Assembly: GCA_018697195.1 (NCBI GenBank)
Contig: CM031878.1
Span: forward strand, 66,352,537 to 66,416,536
DNA length: 64,000 nucleotides
From: Certhia americana
Taxonomy: Eukaryota; Chordata; Aves; Passeriformes; Certhiidae
Direction: 5' to 3'
Shown here: piece by piece, positions 24,110 to 34,749 of the stretch
How positions within the stretch are numbered: position 1 is the stretch's first letter
Layout: the number at the start of each line of letters is the position of its first letter
Translations under genes and position numbers: made by a program
The notes under the pieces: generated by a model
Databases searched by the model: none
What the model saw: only the letters and a program-made list of their open reading frames with translations
What the model was told of the DNA's origin: nothing

Positions 24110-25375
24110 AGCCAGAGCCAATGCAAGTAAACATGATAGTCATCTGCAAGAAGGCTGGAAGGAAGATCCAGGGAATCATCAGGTCTTTCAGTCTGTGCTC
24201 AGTGTTGGGGAAGGTCACAGAGCAAATAATTTTGTTTGCCATCACATGGCAATCACAGAATGAACAGAAGTTTACAAAGGGCAAGTCACGCTTAAGCCTG
24301 CATGGTCTTTGGCAAGGTGACCTTCTTAGTGGGCAAGGGAAAGACTGGATTATGCTTACCTGGGCTTTAGTGAAGCCTTTTACACCATTTTCCCCAGCAT
24401 ACTGCTGGAGAAACTGTCTGCTCATGACTTGGAATGGTGCACTCCTCACTGGTTAAAAGGCTGGCTGTATGGTTGGGCCCAGAGAGTGGAGGTGGATGGA
24501 GTTACATCCAACTGTCAGGTGATCTTATCTGTGACCTGGACCAGGGCATTGAGTGTAGCCTCAGTAAGTTTACAGATGACACTGCATGGGGCAGGAATGT
24601 TGATCTGCTGGAGGGTAGGAAGGTCCTACCTTGAGACCTAGACAGGCTGGATCAATGGGCTAAGCTTAATTAAATGAAAATCTCAAGGCTTAGTGCTGAG
24701 TCCTGCCTTTGCAATAATCCTGGGCAAAGCTACCTGCTGGCTGGAAAAGTGCTTAGCAGCAAAGGGCCTGAGGGTGCTGGTTGACAGCAGCTGAACGCAG
24801 GCCAGCTGTGCCCAGAAGGTGGCATCCTGGCCTGTATCAAAAATGGTGTGGCCAGTAGGAGCAGGGATAAACCCAGCAGAATAGTCTCCCTATACATGGC
24901 ACTGGTTAGGCCATCAAGTCTGGTTTCCATTTCCTGGCCTCAATTCAGGAAAGAAAAGGTGCTGGAACCAGTCCAGAGAAGGGCAGTAGAGCTGGGGAAA
25001 GGTTTGGAACACAAGTCGTGTGCAAAGTGGTCGAGGGAGATGGGGGTGTTAAGCCTGGAAAACAAGGCTCAGCCGGGACTTTGACAGTGTACCCAGGTGG
25101 AGGCAAATGTCTTCTCTGAAGAAACAAGTGAAAGGACAAGAAGAAATGGCCTGATACAGCACCAGGAGAGGTTTTGATGGGATATTAGGAAAAGAATTCT
25201 TCAAAGGTGTTCAAAGCATTGGAACAGGCTGCCCAGGGAAATGATGGAGTCACCAACCCTGGAGGTATTTAAAACGTGTAGATATGGTGCCTGGTTTAAG
25301 GGTGTGCTTGGCAGTGCTGATAGAAGTCAGGCTCGATGATCCTAAAGAGCTTTTGCAATAGAGTTCTGTTTTAAT
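24110..25375 (+). mobile_element. CR1 LINE with reverse-transcriptase region and 3' end
   Basis: The plus strand translates in pieces to CR1 RT sequence ([43 protein letters not shown]) and reaches a typical 3' end (AACAGGCTGCCCAGGGAAATG, then GGCTCGATGATCCTAAAGAG). Stops and frameshifts break it everywhere. Small open frames between 23938 and 25084 are parts of it. Confidence 0.88.
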
Positions 25376-26869
25376 GCTAGAAATGGACTATTGTACCATA
25401 TTTCAAATGCATGAAATGCTGGCATTGACTGGTCATTGCTTGGACATGAAGAGCCATAGATGAACAGTTGCCTTTCTGTGATTCAGTTTGAGACAGCATA
25501 GCTGCAAAATATTTTTTTTTGGTTTTTGAGGCAGCTGTCTGTGGGTGACTATATACACCCCCACTTGGTTTGACTAGTTGACAGTTGGGAAATGGGTTTC
25601 TTAAATTCATCACACATTAATTTAATGTTTTCTTTATTGTTCATTTCTTTCATTGGCTAGTGAGTTTGTTGTGGTGCACCTAAACAAAATAGCAACAATT
25701 CTTCACTGCTTCAGAGATATAAATCTTGAGATTTCAGTAGTAGTCCCTCTTTTTTGGTTTTGCGGATACATAGGTTCTGAAATTTGGTATCCACTTCAAT
25801 CTGAATTAGTTTGTGAGAGGTAATTTCACTTGTTTCATCAGCTGAGAATGTATTCTGTATGCATTCTGCCATACAGGGTAGTCCTGAGGATCCCTGCTAG
25901 ACGTATATTTTCAACATTAATGCCCTCTTTCCATGAACAAGAGGAACTGAAGACAAAGTTCTTTAGAGCTCTCAAGAATTAGGTAGGTAGTAAGTATGCA
26001 TAAATTGCTCCAATTTGATTGATAAACCTCCCTGCATGGAATAAAATCACAGCTGGATGTAACAATCTAAATTTGCTGAGGTGAAACTAAATTGGAACTG
26101 TTTCTTACATGCAGGACAAATGAATATATTTCCATATTTATTTTTTTAAATGAAGAAATTGTATTCTATAATCTGGTTGTACTGTGCCATTTCATAAATA
26201 GTTAGAGAAAACTACCCTTTCTGGAAAATACAAGGTAAACTTTTGTAGTCTTAGGAATACTCACCCACATGTTGCAGTATCAATGTATCATTGATACCTC
26301 TGTATCAATGACCAGTACAGAAAATTTCCATGTCTGTTAATTCTGCCCATCAGTTAAGCATGAGTTTTGTGTAGTGCATTATTTAAAAAGCTCCTGCTAT
26401 GATGAATGGGAAACTTGTCAGCTTTGCCATGTTCTTGCTTGCTTGGAGTGCCAGGATTTTCTTCCACCTGCAGTTTCTTTGCAGGAAGCTCTGTGAGCTC
26501 CATGTCCATTTTGGAAGGGTGGTTTACTTCAGAGACAAGCACAGATGCTGTAAGAGGACTTGAGTGGGGCTGTATGAACTGCACTATGTGACAATGCACT
26601 GAAAGTGAGCAAGTGAGGGAGGGCACTGTTTGAAGCTCTCTGTGCTGTCAGTACCTTCTCTGCATTGAGGAGACTGCATGGCCTGGGATGCTCTGATACA
26701 TAAGGTGACTGGAAACACTGGGAACAATTTATGTGTTAAATGTTAGTAAAGATTAATTTATTTCTTAATTGGTTTTGTTGTTGTTGTTGGGATTTTTGTT
26801 TGTTTTTCTATTCAGTTTTGCTATAAAATAAATATAAATGAAAGTTCTGCTGATTCCTCCCCACACCAC
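25376..26869. other. unique AT-rich intergenic sequence
   Basis: No gene or repeat recognised apart from a small inverted repeat at 26277-26297 (GTATCAATG, 3 bases, CATTGATAC) and a GTT run near 26776. Confidence 0.5.
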
Positions 26870-28030
26870 AGTGGATATTCTTGCTCACTTCTAGGGTATG
26901 TGCACCCCATGTTGGAGACCAGGGGCTAAGAAAACTGGAGGGTGGCACAATCTGCTTATCCTCTGCAGAAAACCTCATTTACAAGGCCATTTTTCAACAC
27001 CTGGCTCAGTTCAATGGCGTCCGTGGCTCTTGGTCAATGTTCTAACAACAATGGGGTTTTTGGCTAGGTTTTGGCGGAAAGTGTTGCTTCCACCTTTTAA
27101 CCTGACTTGAACTCATGCCCTCACTTAGGTTTGATTCTATATATAACTTTACACAAACTTGGAAAGCTCTAAAATTAGATCCAAGGTCTGATTCAGCCAT
27201 AAAATGACAAGACAACTGGAAATAGTTTGTTTTTTGGATGGTTTATTTCCAGATGACTGGCAGTCTGCTGGCTGGGTTCCTACAGGGGAACCTCAGTCCA
27301 GTCTAAGGAGTGCTGGAGTCCCAGTCTTTCGCTTGCATTGCCAGGGAGGGGCATCTGGGAGTTGTGGCCTGAGCATAGCAAGAGCAGACAATTCTACCAG
27401 AGTGGACAACCATGCAAAACTGGGGGTGCACAGAGGGATGCAGGGCAGCCCCAAGGGCCTACAGAGATCGTCTGTGTGACTACAGCAGGGTGTGAGGACC
27501 TAAATACCACAGCTGCCCATCTGGAAACAGTCAAGGCCACAGAAGGAACTTGGTTTAAAGTGGATCACCCAAGCAGGAACTTGAGACAAATGTCTCCTGT
27601 CTTTTACACAGACAGTTGGTTAACTCAGCCTAGTTAATGCATCCAGACAAAAGATTCTCACTCTGGAAAACCATGGGAAAGGAAGCAACTGCTCATACAC
27701 ATGCCACCCCAAGTTACAGGAAGACCTGTGACCAACCTGAGGATACCTGGAACTTGGACTGTGTAAAGAGGGTTCCCCCAGGAGAATGACTCCAGGATGC
27801 TCCCACCAAGAGGCCGAGGGTGAAGAAGCAGCAGTGGGACATTGCTGGGGACATTGCAGTGGGAAGCACGGGTGGTGAGTATTTTCTGTTGGATCTCTCT
27901 CTTTCTCTCCTCTGCCCCACTCCTTTTTTCTATTATTTTTTTCTACTTCACATTTACAGTTAAAAAGAATTCTTATTTCTGACCTTGGCATATGGTTTTA
28001 TTAGCACCTTAATTTGGACAGAAGCATCTC
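26870..28030. mobile_element. unclassified GC-richer repeat-like block
   Basis: Base composition jumps relative to both sides. The part at 27790-28030 (AGTGGGACATTGCTGGGGAC, then a CT-rich tract, then ATTCTTATTTCTGACCTTGG) reads like the 3' part of a bird LTR. Ends and orientation could not be fixed. Open frames in it show no known domain. Confidence 0.35.
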
Positions 28031-28600
28031 TCGCTGTTTGGATCATAATAGTGTGAAGCCCCACCTATTGAGTGCAAGGTGTCCAGCTATTTTTGGGAAG
28101 ATGTGCCATGACTTGGTGAGGAGCAGAGGCAGCAGAAGTAGCCTGCTGGGGGTCAGGTTGGGCCTGGCTGCACTGTGGAGGTAAAAGGGAGGGGCCAAGA
28201 GGTTTGCTGGCAGCAGCTGCCCCTCCTAGCTCTTCTGGGCTTCTCTGGGGGCAGTTTTCTTCCAAAACCAAGTCTCCAAAAGCAGAAGTTGAGTCTGCTG
28301 ATGTATCTGAAGCAGCAACTGATGATGATCTTGCTGTCCTCACCATCAAGTTTAGGGTGCAGCTCTGCTGTTGCTCAAAGTAACTGGTGGCTGTGCAAGT
28401 CTACCCAGAAGTTTGAAGTATCCAGGGAATTAGGTTTAGAATGTTGACATATTTCTAAAGAATTAACATTTTAAAAGTAAATGAGACTTTTTTTTTTTCC
28501 TGAAAACTAGAGAGGACTGTGTCCCACTGATGGAAATTATCTCCCACCTGCTGAAAGTTCAAGGCTGAGGCTGAAATCCAAACAGAAACACTACAGCTTC
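28031..28600. other. GC-rich stretch of unknown origin next to an LTR
   Basis: Sits between the repeat-like block and the plus LTR. It holds GCAGCAGCTGCCCCTCC-type sequence and a T run at 28489-28498. The antisense open frame at 28065-28349 is low-complexity Ser/Ala/Pro and not convincing. Confidence 0.4.
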
Positions 28601-29410
28601 ATTTGGGTTGTATTATGAAGTTTCTGTATCAGGGGGCTGTGGGCTGGTTTCTGTGAGAGGTTGCCAGAAGTTTCCCTCATGTCCAACAGAGCCAGTGCCA
28701 GCGGGCTCCAGGACAGACTCGCTTCTGTCTGAGGCTGTGCAGTTGATGTAGCACCTCTGGGGGCAACAAAATGAACAGGGGGAAGGAGTAATTGCAGCCA
28801 GTGAAGAACGAAGTGAGAATATGTGGTAGAAACAGCTCTGCAGACACCAAGGTCAGAGAGGGAGGGGGAGGAGCTGCTCCAGGTGCCAGAACAGATTCCC
28901 CTGCAGGTGCAGACCATGGTGAAGCAGCTGTGCTCCTGCAGTCCATGGAAATCCATGGTGGAGCAGAAATTCTCCCCTGCTGCCTGGGGAAGCCTGCGCT
29001 GGAGCAGGACCTGTGGCCCCATGAAGAGAGGAGCCTGCACTGTAGAGGCTTTCTGCCACGATTTGTGACCCTGTGAAAGACCCACAGTGGAGCAGCTCAT
29101 GAAGAGGTGCTGCCCCTGGAAGGGCTCATGTTGGAGATGTTCATGGAGGAATGTCTCCCTTGGAAGAGATTCCTGCAATGGATCAAGGGAAGAGTGTGAT
29201 CATTCCTCCCCCTTTGGAGGAAGAGTGGCAGAGACGTGTGAAGAACTGACCACAGCCCCTGTTCCCTGTCCCCCTGCACTGCAGGGTGAAGGAAGAAAAT
29301 TTGGCAGTGAAGCTGAGCCAAGATGAGAAAGATGGGGGTTTAAAGTGCATTTTTTACCACTTGAGCAGACACAAAACTCACATTGCAGCTGAATTAGTTT
29401 TTGAATGGTG
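28601..29410 (+). mobile_element. ERVL-type LTR, sense, 3' end truncated
   Basis: Starts near TTTGGGTTGTATTATGAAG and runs through family blocks (CCAGTGCCAGCGGGCTCCAG, AGACACCAAGGTCAGAGAGG, then repeated units built on TGGAGCAG and CCATG(G)AG). The same family, in the opposite orientation, is at 43115-44060. The usual AATAAA-bearing 3' part is missing. The 195-codon minus-strand frame at 28591-29178 is LTR antisense, not a gene. Confidence 0.8.
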
Positions 29411-29420
29411 GGGGTTTTTT

Positions 29421-29472
29421 GGTTTTGGTTGGTTTGGTTGGTTGGTTGGTTGGTTGGTTTGTTTTGTTTTTT
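29421..29472 (+). repeat. GGTT simple repeat
   Basis: Tandem GGTT/GGTTT units followed by GTTTTG, at the end of the truncated LTR region. Confidence 0.9.
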
Positions 29473-29580
29473 AATTGATTTCCTTCTATGGGTGCTAAAA
29501 TACTGTAATTTCAGTTGTGCTGCAATGTCGCTACTTAAAGGGAACATTTGAATGTTCTTATTATATTTGCTTTGGAATGA

Positions 29581-29606
29581 AAATAAATATTTTCAAATAT
29601 TTATTT
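29581..29606. repeat. 26-bp AT-rich palindrome
   Basis: AAATAAATATTT (29581-29592) and AAATATTTATTT (29595-29606) with a 2-base centre. Expected more often in AT-rich DNA, so of low weight. Confidence 0.8.
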
Positions 29607-31931
29607 ATGCTTTATTGAGAGATATCATGAAGAATTGAATAACTGCTTCAGAAAATGCTCCATTTTGTAGAAAAAATTTAGCTTAAAAAAACCCCTGCAA
29701 ACAAATAACATGTGCACAAAACCCCCAACCCAGCTACTGAACTTGTGTTAAATATTTTAAACTGGTGTAAAAGTAGACACCCTAGCAATGTTCAATAGAT
29801 GTCTCTTGTAACTAGCCTTCAAAAACTGTATATTTTTTATTTAAGGACTGTCCTATAAATATGTTTTTTATGTACAAATTGTTGATATTATTGCTTTAAA
29901 TTATACATTAGAGCATTTCCTATATGATAGAGCATTGGAAACATACTTACAGAGAACAAATAATATCTGCATATTTTAAAATATGGAAAAGAGAAGCAAC
30001 CAATATTTTTAACCAGAAAAATGCACTAAAATTTTTAGAAGTTGTCTTTGCATGACAGCAATATCTATTGTTCTGAGCCTTCAATATCTTTTGAAGTGTA
30101 ATGCACAGATGTGTAATGCAGAAATTAGCAGACTAGCTATGGTTGGTGTGTACTGATGACAGGCTAGGAACTGAGGCACTAGTGTGCATTTAAAACTGAA
30201 TTAAAAATCAAGCACCTCTTTCATCATGAACTAGAGCTGTGCAGTTATTCTTACTGATCTGGTTCAATATGAACCTGAAGCTCACCCGCTTATAGATCTC
30301 TTTGGGATCTTTTCTTTGCATATGCCAAAAATGTAAGATTTTGCTAATGGGGTAAGAATACACAAATGGAACTCAGCAGAGACAGGCCTGAGCCTCAGGG
30401 GTTTGGTCTGGTTTGTTTGTTTTTAACTGCATAGCTCAGTAAGTTTTAAATCTGTGTGTTTGTCAATTTCCCCCCTATCTGTGTCTAACACAAAAAGTAT
30501 TTTCCTGACCTAAAAGAAAGAAAATGGAGTTAGGGAAAAAGAAATTTGCAGAAATGCTTTACTATAGATGATTATAATGAGGAGTTTAAAAGGTGTGCCA
30601 CGGCTGAAAACCATGAAACATTACAATTCCTTTCATGTGAAGCTTGGTGTTACCTTCTTTGTTGGAAATAGGAGGAAGTATTATTTCTGCGATGAATATA
30701 CTACACTTTCAGTAGTTGTGAAGCAGAAAGCTTAGCATGAATAAATACAGATATAAATTGTCAGGTCACGTGTCAGTGACAGTTAATGTTAAGCAGTAAA
30801 ATAAATATAAGACCTTATAGTGAAATGAAATTTGTAATATGAAGATCAAACCTGCCTATGAAAGTCTTTTAAGGAAATCTGTTGTACTGAAAAGATTACA
30901 GTTTTGTTTCAATAGGCAGTAACATAGTACAACAAAACTAGGGCATTTCTGCTGGATAAATGTAATATGAATTAGGATCTGATTCAGCAGAAAAACTGCA
31001 TCTGCTTCCATGTGGATTATCTTACCATACAAGAAAAACTCTCTTTTTAAAAAAATATGAATGCTGCTCTTAGATCAAAACAAAATAAAACAAAAAATAA
31101 ATACTCAGTTGTCACAGTTTTTAACTGTAGAATACTTATGCACTGAACTTTGTAGTTGCTGAAGGGTTTTAGTTATTTAAATTCAAACACTGCCCTTTCA
31201 GCAGAGGTAAAATGTTCACATATGGACATCAGTGACACCGTGCTTGTTTGTACCTTTCCTTCAGCAAGCACGGTGATGTCAGAGCAGTGTGGCAGTGAGA
31301 CATCACAGCCTGTTAATGAAGGTTTAGAGCTAAAGGTGCAAAACCAGTTTGCATGGAAACTCAGAAGATCGCTTCTAGTCCATGTGTCAAGGTTGTCTGG
31401 ATCAACAACTGTGAAGCTTTTAAAGAAATATACTTAAACTAAGATGGCTTATCAGAAACCACAAGTAGTATTGGCATAGGCAAGTGATTGCAAGGATATT
31501 TACAATGACATTTTGTGATTTTTTCAAATGTGGTTTCCAAATATGCTTATGTTTTATTAAGAGTGAAAACGAGTATGGTTTTGAAAGTCACAGTACAAGA
31601 ACAGCCATGTTGCAGAAGACTGAATGTGTATTGAGTGAGCAGAGTATAGTCTGTCACTGTCAGTGTTTAGCATATACCTAAGGAAGAATGTGAAAAAAGG
31701 AAAGATTATACTAATATTTCTCCCAGCAGTCATCTCTCTCAGCATTATATAGTTCAGGACCATTCTCAGTCATAAGCACTATTTATCAGTTTAATGACCT
31801 CTCTGAATTTTATTTTTTCTTTGATTAACTTGCCTAGTTCCATTGTGAATTGGCATGTACCTCTTTTAGATACTACATGAATGGAAAGCCTTGCTGTTAA
31901 TCTTTCTACATGAGTTCAACATGTAGGAATG

Positions 31932-31964
31932 TTTGGATAAGCTTTCAAACAGAGCTTATCCAAA
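31932..31964. repeat. perfect 12-bp inverted repeat (hairpin)
   Basis: TTTGGATAAGCT (31932-31943) and AGCTTATCCAAA (31953-31964) with a 9-base loop. Not linked to any recognised element. Confidence 0.85.
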
Positions 31965-34423
31965 ACTTAGTTTGTTGTGTTTTTTATATTTTGTTTGGGG
32001 TTTTTTTATGTTAGGGAGTGGGTGGGGATTTTTTTGTTGTTGGTTTTGGTTTTGATTGGGATTTTTTTGGTTTTGGTTTTTTAACTTCTGAAAATGTGGA
32101 TAAACACATGTAGGAAATGAGTGATATAGAAACAAATTTAGGAAATAACTGATAATTCTGTGCAATAATTGCAGAACTTGAGAGGCTGGTAATCAGAAAT
32201 GCAAGATCATAAAAAGCTACCCCTTATCTGGAATAGTTTTGTCGGCAGTAAAACATCTCTCTCTGCTTGTCATTGTGCTGATGTTACTAGAATTTTTTGA
32301 AACTTACCTTAGACTATCACTGAACAACTTTATCTGGTCATAGTCCAAGGGCCTGATTTCACACATGTACTCTATTGTCATGGCATAACAGTGGTAAGGA
32401 AATTCAGAAACAGCTGCAACATTAGTTAAATTGGCAGGTTTTGACTGTAATCTTGCCCTGGCACTTTGACTTTTCCTGATGTATAGTTCTGAGTACTTTT
32501 AAATATTTATTTTTGTTCTGGGCCTTGTGGGTTTTTTGTTGGTGGTGGTTTGTTTTTTTCATTTATGTGTGTGTTTTGTTGGTGATTGTTGGTAGTTTTA
32601 ATTGATGTTCAGCATGTGTTGCAATATTTCACAATGTCAAGGAAAATAATCTGAAATGGACAATTTCTATCCTTTTCCTACTTGGAATTGACAATCTTCA
32701 ATCAGCTTGTTTAGACATCTGGCAGATTTTGTCTGCACATAGTTTCTAATTTTTCATTTCTGCTTACACCTCAGAAACCAGATAGATTTGTCTCAAATCG
32801 TCATGTTTTGGAACTTCCAATAATCAGTGAAGGTCTCAATTTCTGAGCAGCTAATAAAGGAGAAAGTGTAGTGTGTTCAGTTGCTTTTTAATTATATGCA
32901 TCTCTGTTTAAAAGTCTTCAAGGCAGAAGTTAAAGATGTCAGTGCAACATCATTTGTGATCTCTGGACACATTAAAGAAAAAATATTAATCCTGCAACAT
33001 ATGCACCCCATTTGTAGAGAGTTTGATCTTCTTTGTAATGTTCATTCACCGTTTAGCCACAGGCTTTCAAAAGTGAACTTTTATTCTGGACCTTTTTTTC
33101 ACAATGTGTATTCTTGACTTAAGTCTTGAGAAAGCTTTTAAAATATATTTTATTTCACTTAACAAGTATGCATTCTATTTCCTTTTAAACAGCAATGTAA
33201 ATTCTCACTGTAGCTAGGGAAAGTGCAAGTAACTACACTTATGCATATGTTTGTAGTTAATTCTAGCTTTATTTTGTTCATTTTGTGATGTTATTTTCCC
33301 TTAGGCTTCCACTTCTATTTCTGTACTCATTTTAGCCTGTGTATTCATTGACACAAAGGTTTGTCTTGTCTTTACTTGCAATGTAAAGTACCATGCTGCT
33401 GTATTAATATTGCAGAGGAAATACTGTCTTCTGACACTATGTGTACAAAATATCACTAATAACATGCAGAATATACAAGGTTTTTGCCCACTGCCTTAAT
33501 ATCATAACTTACTGTTTCTGAGCTGTTTACTACAACATTAGGCACATGAAAGATTCTGCAATCATAATAGCTGGCTTCACTTAACGCAGTCTACTAACAA
33601 ACAGCAACTGGCTACTTCAGGATTCTGGGTGTAAAACTCTAGAGAGCATCTAGTAATAATGTATCTTCATAAATGTTGTATTGCCTGCTTGCTTATTATA
33701 TGTTTGCCATTGACTATGTATGATCCTTCTGTGGATAATGCTTGTAGCAGTCTACCTGGTGATGGGTGAAATTTGCAGGTGTATGCAAAATATTTGATTT
33801 AGAGCCTCCTGTCTTGAAGGTAAAGATACACTTCATTGCAAGCTGCCCACACAGAAATGATGTGCAGAGAAAAAGCACTGCTGAGCTGACTTGGATAATC
33901 TTGCTATTTCACAGACAAACCAAGTAAATAAACCAGCTCTTTCCTCCAATAATTTCTCTGGTAGAAAACCAGATGCTTTCTATCACCTATCTCCATATTT
34001 CTCATTAGGCAAGTGCTGCAAGAATGTTTTTTGAACATTCTTCAGCCAAGAAATGTTTACTTAAGTTTCTCTAAGGAAAACAGTATCACCGGTTTCAGAC
34101 ATATTCACGCTTGATTTTTTTTAAAGTAAACTGAGCTTCTATATTCCTCTGACACCTGAAACTTGTGGAGTTTAAATAGTACCTTAAATTATGTGCCTAA
34201 TAAAAATGCAGAATTTGGTGGATTTTTGTTTGGTTGTTTTTTTTTATTTTGTGTGTGAGGAAGCTTATTTTTAAAAAAGTGACAAGAGACTTCTCACTGG
34301 GCAGGAGGATGAAATGTACTTATAGATCTTTTGAGTGACTCGGAATGTATGATAGCCACAGGCTTTGGTCCAAGACACACTGAAAGAATCAATAACCTTT
34401 TCTGGTCTTTCTTTTCCTTGAGG

Positions 34424-34722
34424 CGGGGCTTGTCTGCTTTAGATTGTCGTGGGATGTCTGCTGCTCTGTTACACCTCTGGCTGCAGCAGGCGGGTCGAGT
34501 TTCGGGAGCCCAGCAGAGCCGAAGGAGCTTCGGCAGCGCTCCCTTCAGCTGGAAGAGCTCCTCGGACCTGCGGCTCCGCAGGACAAAGGTGGAGCCGAGC
34601 GATTCCTGTATCCTTCATCTCTGCCATCCCCACTGGATGGCAGCATTGGCTACGCGTTGGCACCGGCGGCACCGCGCCGAGCCGGGCTGGGCTCCGGTTC
34701 AGCCTCGTTAAGCATCAGCCGG
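34424..34722. promoter_or_regulatory. CpG-dense block, candidate promoter
   Basis: I count 24 CpG in about 300 bp, while flanking DNA is AT-rich and nearly CpG-free. It begins with a GC box (GGCGGGGC, 34423-34430) and has no TATA box. All three plus frames are open across it, as expected of GC-rich sequence without selection for coding, and none gives a protein I recognise. A weak donor-like GG|GTAAAA lies at its right edge (34721-34726), and a pyrimidine-rich acceptor ending CAG lies at 35181-35183. It could start a non-coding RNA or be an enhancer. A decayed GC-rich transposon is the alternative. Confidence 0.45.
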
Positions 34723-34749
34723 GTAAAAGATTGATAGCAATGCAAATGT

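Larger units (their letters stand above)
29475..34320. other. AT-rich gene-poor sequence
   Basis: No exon or full repeat recognised. It contains a 26-bp AT palindrome (29581-29606), a 12-bp-arm hairpin (31932-31964) and G/T-rich tracts at 31975-32085 and 32515-32600. Open frames here lack similarity to anything I know. Confidence 0.5.

Noticed and set aside
28591..29178. 195-codon minus-strand open frame
   Set aside because: It is the antisense of an LTR whose family also appears at 43.1-44.06 kb. No protein domain, and composition follows the LTR repeats.
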